In this document: one piece after another, positions 53,447-62,159 of the stretch
Layout: each line of letters opens with the position of its first letter
How positions within the stretch are numbered: the stretch's first letter is position 1
Source: Rhodovulum marinum
GTDB taxonomy: Bacteria > Pseudomonadota > Alphaproteobacteria > Rhodobacterales > Rhodobacteraceae
Direction: 5' to 3'
DNA length: 64,000 nt
Assembly: GCF_004343075.1 (NCBI RefSeq)
Contig: NZ_SLXP01000012.1
Coordinates: forward strand, 1-64,000
Position numbers and translations under genes: made by a program
The notes under the pieces: generated by a model
What the model was told of the DNA's origin: nothing
The model's database searches: none
Seen by the model: the letters and a program-made list of their open reading frames with translations, nothing else

Positions 53447-54072
53447 TGCGGCGACGGGCGGTCCTGGGGTACGGCGCGGCTGGTGTCGGGGCGGTCGCCC
53501 TGATGCTCTTCGTCGGTTGGTGGCAGGTCGATGGACCCGGTGGACCCGAACCTGTCGGGCAGCGGCCTGTGGCCCTGACCGAGATGGATTTCCGTCTGAC
53601 GGATCATGAGGGCAACGCGGTCGGGCCGGAAACCCTGATCGGTCGCCCGACGATGGCGTTCTTCGGCTTCACCTACTGTCCCGATGTCTGCCCGACCACG
53701 CTTTCTGACATTTCGGGATGGCTCGACGATCTGGGAGACGAGGCCGACGAGATGAACGTGGTTTTCATCACGGTCGATCCCGAGCGCGACACTGTCGAAA
53801 CGATGGCCGAATATGTCGGCTACTTCCATCCGGCGATCCGCGGCTGGACGGGACCGGAAGAGCAGATAGCGCGCGTCGCGGACGGCTTCCGCGCCACCTA
53901 CGAGCGAGTACCGGCGGAGAGCGGCGATTACACGATGAACCACACCGCGAGCGTCTTCCTGTTCGCAGCCTCTGGGCGATTCGTCACCATGATCGACTAT
54001 CACGAGCCCAAAGAATTCGCGGTGCCGAAGATCCGCCGCGCGCTGGAAGAAGAAATGGAGGGGGCGACATGA
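53446..54072 (+). CDS. SCO1/SenC-family protein (second copy)
   Basis: 208 residues from ATG 53446. N-terminal anchor (about 5-25), CPDVCP (about 81-86) and histidine in YTMNHTASVFLF. It is related to the SCO1 at 51.3 kb but clearly diverged, so this is an old duplication. The position directly after the copper chaperone fits a copper-transfer pair. The stop overlaps the M23-like gene as ATGA. Confidence 0.9.
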   Translation: MRRRAVLGYGAAGVGAVALMLFVGWWQVDGPGGPEPVGQRPVALTEMDFRLTDHEGNAVGPETLIGRPTMAFFGFTYCPDVCPTTLSDISGWLDDLGDEADEMNVVFITVDPERDTVETMAEYVGYFHPAIRGWTGPEEQIARVADGFRATYERVPAESGDYTMNHTASVFLFAASGRFVTMIDYHEPKEFAVPKIRRALEEEMEGAT

Positions 54073-55442
54073 GGCTCAGAACTTTGGCGGCTTGTGTCGC
54101 AATTGCGGGGACGGTTTCGGGAGCGGCTATCGCCATCTCTGATTCCATGTCGAAAGAACCCGTGCCGCCGGAACTTGCCCAGGCAGGTAGCTGGATGCCC
54201 CAAGGTCCTGAAGCCCCCCAGAACGTTGACATCCCCGTGACGCTGCCCGCGGCGGCATGGGCAGACGATGCACCCGACCTCAGCCCGCTGCCCCTTCTGC
54301 AGGCCGCGTTTGCCGACAGGCCGGTGCAAGCGATCGAGCCACCCCTGTCGACGTGGTCGCGCGACATTGCTCCGGGCGAAACGCTCGATTTCTTGCTGTC
54401 AGAGGCCGGTCTTGCGGCACCTGACAGAGCCGAAGTTGCCCTCGCGCTTGGTGCGGAATACGATCTGCGACGGCTGCGGCCGGGGCACTCGGTCACTGTC
54501 GCTTCGACCGTGGACGGCAGCCCCCGCACCGTCTCACTCGCCGTCGAGGACGGGGTTCGGATCGAGGTGGTTTTCGGCGAGCAGATGTCCACGCAGGTCG
54601 TGGCTCCGGATCCGGAAATCGTAACCCTTGCCGGCGAAGCCATGATCGACAGCTCGATCTTCGCGGCACTCGACGAAGCCGGCATACCCGCCCGTTTTTC
54701 CGTGGACCTTGCGCAGATGCTGGGTGGGACCGTGGATTTCCGCCGCGAGATGGCCGGTGGCGAAACACTAAGGCTTCTCTGGCGTGAGGCGCGGGTCGGA
54801 GAGGACAGGATCGGACAGCCCGAACTCGCCTTCGCCGCACTGGAGATCGGCGGTTCGCTTTACGAGATCGTATGGCCGGACGACGGCAGCGGTCAGGCGA
54901 CGATCTACGTCGATGGCGAGGTGCTGCGCGTCTTCGCACAGCCGGTAGAGGGTGCGCGCCTCAGCTCGGTGTTCGGACGCCGCACGCATCCGGTCTTTGG
55001 CAACGTCCGGATGCACACCGGCGTCGATTTTGCAGCGGCACGTGGGACACCGGTTCAAGCGACGGCACCGGGGCGGGTCAATTTCATCGGCTGGCGCGGC
55101 GGATATGGTCGCGTGGTCGAAATCTTGCACGGCTCCGACACCATGACGCGCTACGCGCATCTGAGCGCCGTGCCGGAAGACTTGGCACAAGGCCAACGCG
55201 TTGCGGCGGGAGACGTGATCGGCCGCGTCGGCGCGACTGGCACGGCGACAGGTCCGAACCTGCACTATGAGGTGCTCGTGGATGGGCGCCCGACTGACCC
55301 CCTCTCTGACGACCGGCTCGCCGAAGCGGCCGAGAGCGATGCGGATGATACCGCCGCGCTCTCGCGTCTGGCCGAGGCGCGGGCGCTTCTGAATGAAAAC
55401 CTCGGCAGCGAGATTGCCAAAACGACAACCGAAAGGCTCTGA
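54069..55442 (+). CDS. M23-like peptidase family envelope protein
   Basis: 457 residues with an N-terminal signal or anchor. A LysM/OapA-like and OPP region (about 95-260: RDIAPGETLDFLLSEAGL, LRPGHSVTV) is followed by an M23 domain (about 300-420). Zinc ligands His and Asp are present in RMHTGVDFA (about 314-322), but the HxH motif reads GPNLHYEV: the first histidine is asparagine. Peptidase activity may therefore be weakened or lost, leaving a regulatory role. It overlaps sco1 upstream as ATGA. Confidence 0.85.
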   Translation: MRLRTLAACVAIAGTVSGAAIAISDSMSKEPVPPELAQAGSWMPQGPEAPQNVDIPVTLPAAAWADDAPDLSPLPLLQAAFADRPVQAIEPPLSTWSRDIAPGETLDFLLSEAGLAAPDRAEVALALGAEYDLRRLRPGHSVTVASTVDGSPRTVSLAVEDGVRIEVVFGEQMSTQVVAPDPEIVTLAGEAMIDSSIFAALDEAGIPARFSVDLAQMLGGTVDFRREMAGGETLRLLWREARVGEDRIGQPELAFAALEIGGSLYEIVWPDDGSGQATIYVDGEVLRVFAQPVEGARLSSVFGRRTHPVFGNVRMHTGVDFAAARGTPVQATAPGRVNFIGWRGGYGRVVEILHGSDTMTRYAHLSAVPEDLAQGQRVAAGDVIGRVGATGTATGPNLHYEVLVDGRPTDPLSDDRLAEAAESDADDTAALSRLAEARALLNENLGSEIAKTTTERL

Positions 55443-55445
55443 CCC

Positions 55446-55901
55446 ATGAAACGCATGACACAAGTTCTTGCCATCACGCTCGCCCTGTTCCCAGCGGCCC
55501 AGGCCCTCGCAGAGGCAACGGCGATCGACGTCCGCAAGACCAACGGATGCGGCTGCTGCCTCTCGTGGATGAAACATCTCGAAGAGAACGGGTTTGTGCC
55601 GACCGGCCAGGACATGTTCGGCGGGCTTCTCGTGCGCTTCAAGCTAGACAACGGCGTGCCGCAGCGCATGGTCTCCTGCCACACCGCGCTCATTGACGGC
55701 TACGTGATCGAGGGCCATGTACCGGCCGCTGACATCCGCCGCCTTCTCGAGGAGCGCCCGGACGCCGTCGGCCTCGCTGTTCCGGGGATGCCCTATGGCT
55801 CGCCCGGCATGGGGCCAGAAGACGACCGCGAGGCCTATGATGTCTTCCTCATCCGCAAGGACGGGTCGACGGAAGTCTTTTCGAGCTACGCCGAAGGATA
55901 A
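55446..55901 (+). CDS. DUF411 periplasmic metal-binding protein
   Basis: 151 residues with a signal peptide ending near ALA-E. The family marks are KTNGCGCCLSWMKHL (CGCC), RMVSCHTALIDGYVIEGHVPA and VPGMPYGSPGM with several Met. DUF411 proteins occur in copper and silver resistance loci and are thought to bind Cu. It starts three bases after the M23-like gene. Role in binding is family knowledge, not shown here. Confidence 0.9.
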   Translation: MKRMTQVLAITLALFPAAQALAEATAIDVRKTNGCGCCLSWMKHLEENGFVPTGQDMFGGLLVRFKLDNGVPQRMVSCHTALIDGYVIEGHVPAADIRRLLEERPDAVGLAVPGMPYGSPGMGPEDDREAYDVFLIRKDGSTEVFSSYAEG

Positions 55902-55913
55902 TCTGGCCCGCCC

Positions 55914-56696
55914 ATGGAAAATCTGTCTCCGATAATGCTCGGCTTTCTCGGAAGTCTTGCCGCCGGATCGCTCACAGCAGTCGGAGCAGTTCCCGTGCTG
56001 TTCGGGCGCATCCCGTCTCGGGCCACACGCGATCTGTCGCTCGGCTTCGCTGCCGGTGTGATGCTCGCCGCTTCTTTCTTTTCGCTGATCATCCCGGCAT
56101 TGGATGCGGCGGAGCCGATGTTCGAAAACGGCGCGATGCCTGCGGCCATCGTATGCGTTTCGATTCTTCTGGGCATGGGGGCTGTCGCCCTGATGAACGA
56201 AAAGCTGCCGCACGAGCACTTCAAGACGGGACGCGAAGGGCCCGAAGCGGCGTCTTTGCGGCGGGTCTGGCTGTTCATCATCGCAATCACGATCCACAAC
56301 TTCCCCGAAGGCCTTGCGGTTGGGGTCGGCTTCGGATCCGGAGGTATGGAGGGCGGTCTGCCGCTCGCCATCGGCATCGGGCTTCAGAATGCGCCCGAAG
56401 GATTGGCCGTCGCTGTATCTCTGCTGGGCGAGGGATATCCGAAGCTGCGCGCCTGGGGCATCGCGGCGCTGACGGGCATGATCGAGCCGATTGGCGGTTT
56501 GCTCGGGGCCGGCATCATCACACTGTCGGAACCGCTGCTTCCATGGGGTCTGGCCTTTGCCGCGGGCGCAATGCTCTACGTCATTAGCCACGAAATCATC
56601 CCCGAAACCCATCGCAGCGGCCATCAGAACAGGGCGACGCTCGGTCTCGCAGTCGGGCTCGTTCTGATGCTGTTCCTTGATGTCTGGTTGGGATGA
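55914..56696 (+). CDS. ZIP-family metal transporter
   Basis: 260 residues with eight predicted membrane helices and a His-containing loop near KLPHEHFK. The binuclear site motifs are HNFPEG in helix 4 and QNAPEG in helix 5, where the usual HNxPEG histidine is glutamine. The GufA-like group to which it belongs tolerates this. Direction of transport is normally inward. It may reload Zn or balance efflux. It lies four bases before lspA. Confidence 0.88.
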   Translation: MENLSPIMLGFLGSLAAGSLTAVGAVPVLFGRIPSRATRDLSLGFAAGVMLAASFFSLIIPALDAAEPMFENGAMPAAIVCVSILLGMGAVALMNEKLPHEHFKTGREGPEAASLRRVWLFIIAITIHNFPEGLAVGVGFGSGGMEGGLPLAIGIGLQNAPEGLAVAVSLLGEGYPKLRAWGIAALTGMIEPIGGLLGAGIITLSEPLLPWGLAFAAGAMLYVISHEIIPETHRSGHQNRATLGLAVGLVLMLFLDVWLG

Positions 56697-56700
56697 GGCA

Positions 56701-57183
56701 ATGTCACTAAACAAGGTATCTCCGATGATCGGCGTCTTCGCAGCACTTGCTGCGTTCGCGATCGATCAGATCACCAAAGCCATTGTCGTTGCGAATGCCG
56801 TCACTTTAAGCGCCGGAATTCCCGTGTTTCCGGGATTCAACCTCGTCTTTTATCGTAATGACGGCGTGACTTTCGGGATGTTGGGCGGCGCGCCGTGGTG
56901 GAGCCTCATCGCTTTCGCTCTTGCCATCTGTGTTTGGCTGGGGGTTATGCTGTTTCGCGCCGACAATGCGGTGGAAACGCTTGCCTACGGTGCGATCATT
57001 GGCGGAGCCCTGGGCAATGTCATCGATCGTGTGCGGTATCGGGCTGTAACAGACTTTCTCGATTTCTACATTGGCACAACACATTGGCCTGCCTTCAACT
57101 TGGCCGATGTATTTGTCGTCAGTGGCGTGGGGCTCTTGCTCGCCGCGCCATGGATCAGCGCGCGGCGTTCGATCAAGTCGTGA
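56701..57183 (+). CDS. lspA: Prolipoprotein signal peptidase LspA
   Basis: 160 residues from ATG 56701. Four membrane helices with catalytic aspartates in NVIDRV (about 108) and FNLADVFV (about 135), and the conserved FYRNDGVTFGML and VTDFLDFYIG. It removes signal peptides from lipoproteins after lipidation. The stop overlaps the lnt GTG. LspA also accompanies lead-resistance genes as PbrC in other bacteria, which fits a divalent-metal island. The host must have another lspA on the chromosome. Confidence 0.93.
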   Translation: MSLNKVSPMIGVFAALAAFAIDQITKAIVVANAVTLSAGIPVFPGFNLVFYRNDGVTFGMLGGAPWWSLIAFALAICVWLGVMLFRADNAVETLAYGAIIGGALGNVIDRVRYRAVTDFLDFYIGTTHWPAFNLADVFVVSGVGLLLAAPWISARRSIKS

Positions 57184-58727
57184 AGCCGGAAATTCTGAAC
57201 CGCATCGCTCTGCGCCACCGTTTGCTTTCGCGGATGACGCTTGGTTTCGCCGCCGGGGCGATGACCGTTCTGACTTTCCCGCCTCTTTCGATTCTCCTGC
57301 TCGTTCCCGTTGCCTATTCCGCGTTGTTTGTCGGGCTTCGCGATCTCTCCTTCGGGCGCGCTTTCCTCGTCGGCTGGGCGTTTGGTCTCGGCCAGTTCGG
57401 TTTCGGGATTTGGTGGATCGCGGAAAGTTTCTACGTCGAGGCCGAGCGGTTTGGGACGATGGCGATTCCGGCGGTCGCGGGATTGTCCGCAGGTCTCGCG
57501 ATTTTCCCAGCCATTGCCGCTGCGCTTTTTGCCGAAATCGCGCGGCGCGGAGCCATGGGCAGTCTCTTGGCCTGCCTCCTGTTCGCGACCTCCTGGACCG
57601 TGGCCGAGTGGTTGCGTGGTCACGTTCTGACAGGGTTTCCCTGGAACCTGGCCGGTTACGCACTTGTAGACTACGCCGCCCTTCGCCAGACCGCCGCCTG
57701 GGTCGGAAGCTATGGGCTAAGCTTTCTCACCGTGTTCGTCGCGGTACTCCCTGGCGCGGCTGCTATGGCGTCCGGGCGGCAACGATTGACCATCTCGCTC
57801 ATGGCGCTGGCCGGAATCGCGACGATGTGGGCTGTCGGCACGCTGCGCCTCCAGTCGGATGCACAACAGCCACCCGGTGTCGACCTGCGCATCGTCCAGG
57901 GCAACATTCCACAAGAGGAGAAATGGGCTCCCGAGAACCGCGAGGCGACCTTCGCGCGCTATCTTGAGCTTTCAACCCGGCCCGGCGATTTCGACGTGCT
58001 TCTCTGGCCGGAAACCGCCTTTCCGGGTTTCCTCGATGAGGATACGGAGGCACGGGCCCGCATTGCCGCAGCGCTACCAGACGGCAGAGTGCTGCTTACC
58101 GGTGTGCCGGACCGTGTACCGAGCGAGGATGGCACCCGATATTTCAACACGGTCCAGGCATTTGACGAGACCGGCGAGATCCTGACCGGATACGCGAAAC
58201 ACCATCTCGTGCCCTTCGGCGAATATGTGCCATTCCGCGGCTGGTTGCCCATCGAGCGGCTCACGGCGGGTCTGGGCGATTTTACGCCCGGACCGGGCCC
58301 GAGAACGCTTGCGCTTCCGGGTGTGCCGCTGGTCGCCGTGGCGATCTGCTATGAGATCATCTTCCCAGGGCATGTGGTCGACGACCTGTTCCGGCCGGAC
58401 TGGATTTTCAACGCGACAAACGATGCCTGGTTTGGCACCAGCATCGGACCCGAGCAGCATCTGGCTTCCGCACGTATGCGCGCCGTAGAGGAAGGCCTTC
58501 CAGTCATCCGAGCCGCGAATACGGGCATCTCTGCGGTCATCGACGCGAGCGGAGAGATCGTTGCGCGGCTCGATACCGGCGAAACGGGCATCATCGACGC
58601 TAGCCTGCCCTCCGCGCGACCGCCGACACTCTACGCGAGCTTCGGGGACTGGATGCTGTTGGCGCTCATCTTGGCTTCGTGGAGCTGGGCAATGGCGCCA
58701 ATGCGACGGCTCACTACCGCCGCATGA
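57180..58727 (+). CDS. lnt: Apolipoprotein N-acyltransferase Lnt
   Basis: 515 residues from a GTG overlapping the lspA stop; longer starts would read through lspA. Membrane helices (about 15-215) surround the entry of a nitrilase domain with Glu in LLWPETAFPG (about 277), Lys in YAKHHLVPFGEY (about 339) and Cys in VAICYEIIFP (about 389), the full triad. It adds the third acyl chain to lipoproteins. With LspA it forms a dedicated lipoprotein-finishing pair inside the metal operon, without Lgt. Confidence 0.93.
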   Translation: MKPEILNRIALRHRLLSRMTLGFAAGAMTVLTFPPLSILLLVPVAYSALFVGLRDLSFGRAFLVGWAFGLGQFGFGIWWIAESFYVEAERFGTMAIPAVAGLSAGLAIFPAIAAALFAEIARRGAMGSLLACLLFATSWTVAEWLRGHVLTGFPWNLAGYALVDYAALRQTAAWVGSYGLSFLTVFVAVLPGAAAMASGRQRLTISLMALAGIATMWAVGTLRLQSDAQQPPGVDLRIVQGNIPQEEKWAPENREATFARYLELSTRPGDFDVLLWPETAFPGFLDEDTEARARIAAALPDGRVLLTGVPDRVPSEDGTRYFNTVQAFDETGEILTGYAKHHLVPFGEYVPFRGWLPIERLTAGLGDFTPGPGPRTLALPGVPLVAVAICYEIIFPGHVVDDLFRPDWIFNATNDAWFGTSIGPEQHLASARMRAVEEGLPVIRAANTGISAVIDASGEIVARLDTGETGIIDASLPSARPPTLYASFGDWMLLALILASWSWAMAPMRRLTTAA

Positions 58728-58736
58728 GAAAGACCG

Positions 58737-59249
58737 TCATGCAAAGATGTGGATAGGTGTCCCGTCCTTCACCATTGCATAGATGTCCTCGATCTCCCGA
58801 TCCGTGACCGCGATGCAGCCAGCTGTCCAGTCGCGGACATTTGTCGGGTCGATGCCGGGGCGTGGGCCACCATGGATGAAGATGTCGCCGCCGGGGGAAA
58901 GGCCCTGCGCTTCGGCAAAGGCGATGTCGGCCTCGTTCGGATAAGAGATGCCAATCGAAAGATGGTAGGTGCTGTTGGGGTTTCGCCTGTCGATTGTGTA
59001 AACTCCTTCCGGAGTCCGGCCATCCCCCTCGAATTGTTTGTGACCCTCAGGAGCGAAACCCAGCCCGACCGGATAGGTTTGCAAGACGCGATCGGCTCCG
59101 TCGAGAACAAGCAAGCGCTGTCCCTTGTAAAGCCGAACACGGGTGACTTCGGGTCCGTCATAGCTGCGGAACTTGCTGGCACACCCGGACAGAAACGCTA
59201 CCAGCCCGCCCAACAGGACGGCGCGGCGGGGAAATCGGATGGTTTTCAC
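58737..59249 (-). CDS. L,D-transpeptidase (YkuD) lipoprotein
   Basis: 170 residues. A type II signal peptide with lipobox LSGC (Cys about 22) is followed by a YkuD domain with HGG in DIFIHGGPRP and the catalytic cysteine in DWTAGCIAVTD. It forms 3-3 cross-links or ties proteins to peptidoglycan. As a lipoprotein it is a natural client of the LspA/Lnt pair, whose operon ends nine bases away on the other strand. It lies downstream of, and in the same direction as, the P-type ATPase. Confidence 0.88.
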   Translation of the reverse strand: MKTIRFPRRAVLLGGLVAFLSGCASKFRSYDGPEVTRVRLYKGQRLLVLDGADRVLQTYPVGLGFAPEGHKQFEGDGRTPEGVYTIDRRNPNSTYHLSIGISYPNEADIAFAEAQGLSPGGDIFIHGGPRPGIDPTNVRDWTAGCIAVTDREIEDIYAMVKDGTPIHIFA

Positions 59250-59312
59250 TGCTCGATGCCTCTTTCGTGAGGTCTGTTATGGACATTACGTTACCTTGCA
59301 AATGCTGCGTGA

Positions 59313-61667
59313 TCAATGTCCGTGGGCAAGCGCGGCCTTTGCCATCTGTGGGCCAACCTGCTCACCGCCGGACGGCGGCGCCTTGGCCTCTTGGCTGTTC
59401 AGCAGGCGCAGGGCATTGGCCACCACCAGCAATGACACTCCTACGTCGGCTGCAATCGCGCCCCACATCGATGCCAGTCCGAACGCGGTAGCGACAACGA
59501 AAACGCCCTTGGTCGCCAAGGAAATACCGATGTTCTGATGAATGATCGACATTGTCCGGCGCGAATGACCGATCAGCCAAGGCACCTTGCCGAGATCGTC
59601 GGTCATCAGGGCTATATCCGCCGTCTCGATTGCCGCGTCCGAACCAACGGCACCCATTGCGATGGCGTAATGCGCGCGCGCCATGGCCGGGGCGTCGTTG
59701 ACCCCGTCGCCGATCATGGCCACCATGTCATGCGTTTCGACCAGTTCTTCGATGGCAGTCACCTTGTCTTCGGGCAGAAGCTCGGCACGGACCTCGTCGA
59801 TGCCGACCTCGGCTGCAACAGCGCGCGCTGTCCGCTCGTTATCACCGGTCAGCATGACGATGGTCTTCACACCCTGCGCGTGAAGCTGCGCCACGATGCC
59901 TTTGGCATCCGGGCGGATACGGTCGCGCAATTCCAAGATGCCGGTGACACCGGTGTCGTCGCCCACGGCAACAAGGGTGCTGCCAGCCCCTTCGATGCGG
60001 TCGCGCAAATCCTTCGGAATGGCGTCGCCGAAACCCTTCTCCTCGGCAAACCGGTCCGACCCCAGCCAGATCGACCGGCCGTCTGTGCGTCCTTCAAGTC
60101 CCCTGCCCGGAACGGTTCGGGTATCTTCCGCGGCGGATACCTTGATGCCGTCGGCTTCTGCCCGCGCAAGAATGGCGCGCGCCAAGGGATGCGAGGAACG
60201 TGCCTCCAGCCCAGCGGCGAGGGTCATCAGATCTTGCGCCGATGCTTTGCCCAGCGGATGCACCGCCGCCACCTCGGGCTCGCCCATGGTGATCGTGCCG
60301 GTCTTGTCCATGGCCAGTGCAGTGGTCTTGCCCGGTGCCTCAACATATGCACCGCCCTTGATCAGCACCCCGGCCCGCGCTGAGGCGGTGAGTGCAGCGA
60401 CGATGGAGACCGGTGTCGAGATGACCAGAGCGCATGGGCAAGCGATCACCAGCAGCACGAGTGCATTGTAGAACCAATAATCCCAGGCCCCCCCGAAAAT
60501 GAGCGGCGGCAGCAGGGCAATTGCAATGGCGAGAGCCATGACGATAGGCGTATAGATGCGGGCGAATTTCGCCACCCACTGCTCCACCGGCGCGCGGCGG
60601 GCATGGGCGTCGCCGACCATGCGGATAATCTTGGCCAACACGGTGTCCGAGGCGGCCTTCGTGGCGCGCACCGTCAGTGTGCCTTCGCCGTTGATCGTAC
60701 CGGCATAGACTTCGTCGCCCCGTTCCTTTGGGACCAGCGCACTCTCTCCGGTGATCGGCGCCTGATCGACGGCCCCTGCCCCATCGACAACCTCACCATC
60801 CAATGGGATGCGGTCTCCGCCGCGCACGATGAAACGTGCGTTGATAGCAACCGCAGAAGCCGGAACGTCCGCTTCCGAGCCGTCATCATGAAGAACTCTT
60901 GCCGTCGGCGGCGCGAGGTCGAGCAGAGCTGAAACCGCATTCCTCGCACGCCCGACGCTCCAGCTTTCGAGGTAGAGCGAGAGCGAAAAGAAGAACGCGA
61001 CTGTCGCCGCCTCGAAAAATTCGCCAAGCCCGATGGCACCGGCCACGGCGACCACCATGAGCAGGTTCATGTCGGGCGACAGCCGCCGAGCGGACGACCA
61101 TGCCTTGGGTGCCACGAGCCAGACACCGAACAGGATCGCAACCGCGAACAGCCCTGCCTCGACCAGTGGCATCGGCGCTTCGCCGTGACCCGCGAAGAGG
61201 CCGAGCGCCCCGCCCATGCCGGTCTCGATGATGTGCCACAGAAATCCCGCGGCCCAGAAGCCTCCACTGAGCGCCGTAAACAGCCGCTGTCTTGCAAGAT
61301 GGGCCGCCTGGTCGACCGACGCGTTCTCGGCATCCCAAGGCTTGGCGGTCATGCCGGTGCTTGCGACCAGTTCTGCAATTTCGCCGTCCGATAAACTCTT
61401 GGCGCTGTCGAGAATAGTCATCCGCCCATTGATCACGTCGAACGCGAGATGCTCGGCCCCGCCGATCTTCGGGCCGACCACCTTGTTCAGGATTGCTACC
61501 TCCTCGGCGCAATCGAGGCCGGACACCTGAAAACTGCGCCCGCCCGCTGGCGCGGGGGTCGCCGGAACGATGTCGCCGCACGTTCCGGCGCTCCCGCAGC
61601 AGCTGCCGCCGCTTGTCTGGGCATCTTCGGCGTGATCGTGGTCGTGACGATGGGTGTCGGGCGGCAT
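59313..61667 (-). CDS. zntA: P1B-type Zn/Cd/Pb-exporting ATPase (ZntA/CadA)
   Basis: 784 residues. The N-terminus is His/Cys-rich (THRHDHDHAED, GGSCCGSAGTC), followed by one heavy-metal domain with GLDCAEE. Catalytic motifs are TGES, IACPCALVIS (membrane CPC, about 408-417), MDKTGTIT (phosphorylated Asp, about 453) and GDGVNDAPAMA. The last helices NIGISLATKG and DVGVSLLVVANALRLL carry the Lys and Asp that mark Zn/Cd/Pb pumps. A MerR-type promoter lies 33 bases before the start. The terminal His tail adds metal ligands. Confidence 0.95.
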   Translation of the reverse strand: MPPDTHRHDHDHAEDAQTSGGSCCGSAGTCGDIVPATPAPAGGRSFQVSGLDCAEEVAILNKVVGPKIGGAEHLAFDVINGRMTILDSAKSLSDGEIAELVASTGMTAKPWDAENASVDQAAHLARQRLFTALSGGFWAAGFLWHIIETGMGGALGLFAGHGEAPMPLVEAGLFAVAILFGVWLVAPKAWSSARRLSPDMNLLMVVAVAGAIGLGEFFEAATVAFFFSLSLYLESWSVGRARNAVSALLDLAPPTARVLHDDGSEADVPASAVAINARFIVRGGDRIPLDGEVVDGAGAVDQAPITGESALVPKERGDEVYAGTINGEGTLTVRATKAASDTVLAKIIRMVGDAHARRAPVEQWVAKFARIYTPIVMALAIAIALLPPLIFGGAWDYWFYNALVLLVIACPCALVISTPVSIVAALTASARAGVLIKGGAYVEAPGKTTALAMDKTGTITMGEPEVAAVHPLGKASAQDLMTLAAGLEARSSHPLARAILARAEADGIKVSAAEDTRTVPGRGLEGRTDGRSIWLGSDRFAEEKGFGDAIPKDLRDRIEGAGSTLVAVGDDTGVTGILELRDRIRPDAKGIVAQLHAQGVKTIVMLTGDNERTARAVAAEVGIDEVRAELLPEDKVTAIEELVETHDMVAMIGDGVNDAPAMARAHYAIAMGAVGSDAAIETADIALMTDDLGKVPWLIGHSRRTMSIIHQNIGISLATKGVFVVATAFGLASMWGAIAADVGVSLLVVANALRLLNSQEAKAPPSGGEQVGPQMAKAALAHGH

Positions 61668-61699
61668 GAATGGACCTCTGGATTCGGGTGCTTTACCAT

Positions 61700-61730
61700 G
61701 ACATAGCCCCTACAGTAGCTAGAGCTTCAA
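61700..61730 (-). promoter_or_regulatory. MerR-type promoter of the zntA-like gene
   Basis: On the minus strand, TTGAAG (61725-61730), a 19-base spacer beginning CTCTAGCTACTGTAGG, and TATGTC (61700-61705). The same element, facing a metal ATPase, is the textbook target of ZntR/CadR-type activators. The dyad has one imperfect half. Confidence 0.75.
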
Positions 61731-61849
61731 GAGCAAAATACGGTGGTATTTCAGTTTGTTTTATTGCTAGAGGATGCGGCGACCGGCTCCATCACGCCTT
61801 GAGGCATGAAAAGCCGATGCAAAGAAAAACAGACACGAAAGGAAGCTTG

Positions 61850-62134
61850 ATGCGGGTTTTGATGCTGAAGCAAAAAATAATTGTTGCAGTGGCGCTGTCT
61901 CTTACGGCCGGGTGCGCAATCCAGCCGACTGGACCGGGCGACTCGGCAGACCGGCGGGGCAAAGTTCCCGAAGCCGTGATTGCAATGGCTGCCCCGGATC
62001 AGGATGTTGCAACCGCGCGCTTGGTGCCCGAGGACGGGTGCTACTGGTACAAACACAGCGGCCCCGTAGAAACAACCTTGCTGCCGCTGCGCACGGCGAA
62101 CGGCAATCGTATCTGCACCCCTCGCGAAACTTAA
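61850..62134 (+). CDS. Small lipoprotein, function unknown
   Basis: 94 residues from ATG 61850, with a GGAAG ribosome site. The signal peptide MRVLMLKQKIIVAVALSLTAGC ends in a lipobox (Cys about 22). The mature part of about 72 residues has two Cys and a GCYWYKHSGPVETTLLPL core; I know of no family name for it. It is divergent from the ATPase and may share its promoter region. It would be another client of LspA and Lnt. Confidence 0.65.
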   Translation: MRVLMLKQKIIVAVALSLTAGCAIQPTGPGDSADRRGKVPEAVIAMAAPDQDVATARLVPEDGCYWYKHSGPVETTLLPLRTANGNRICTPRET

Positions 62135-62159
62135 TTGCGTTTGCCGTCCGCTGCTTGGC

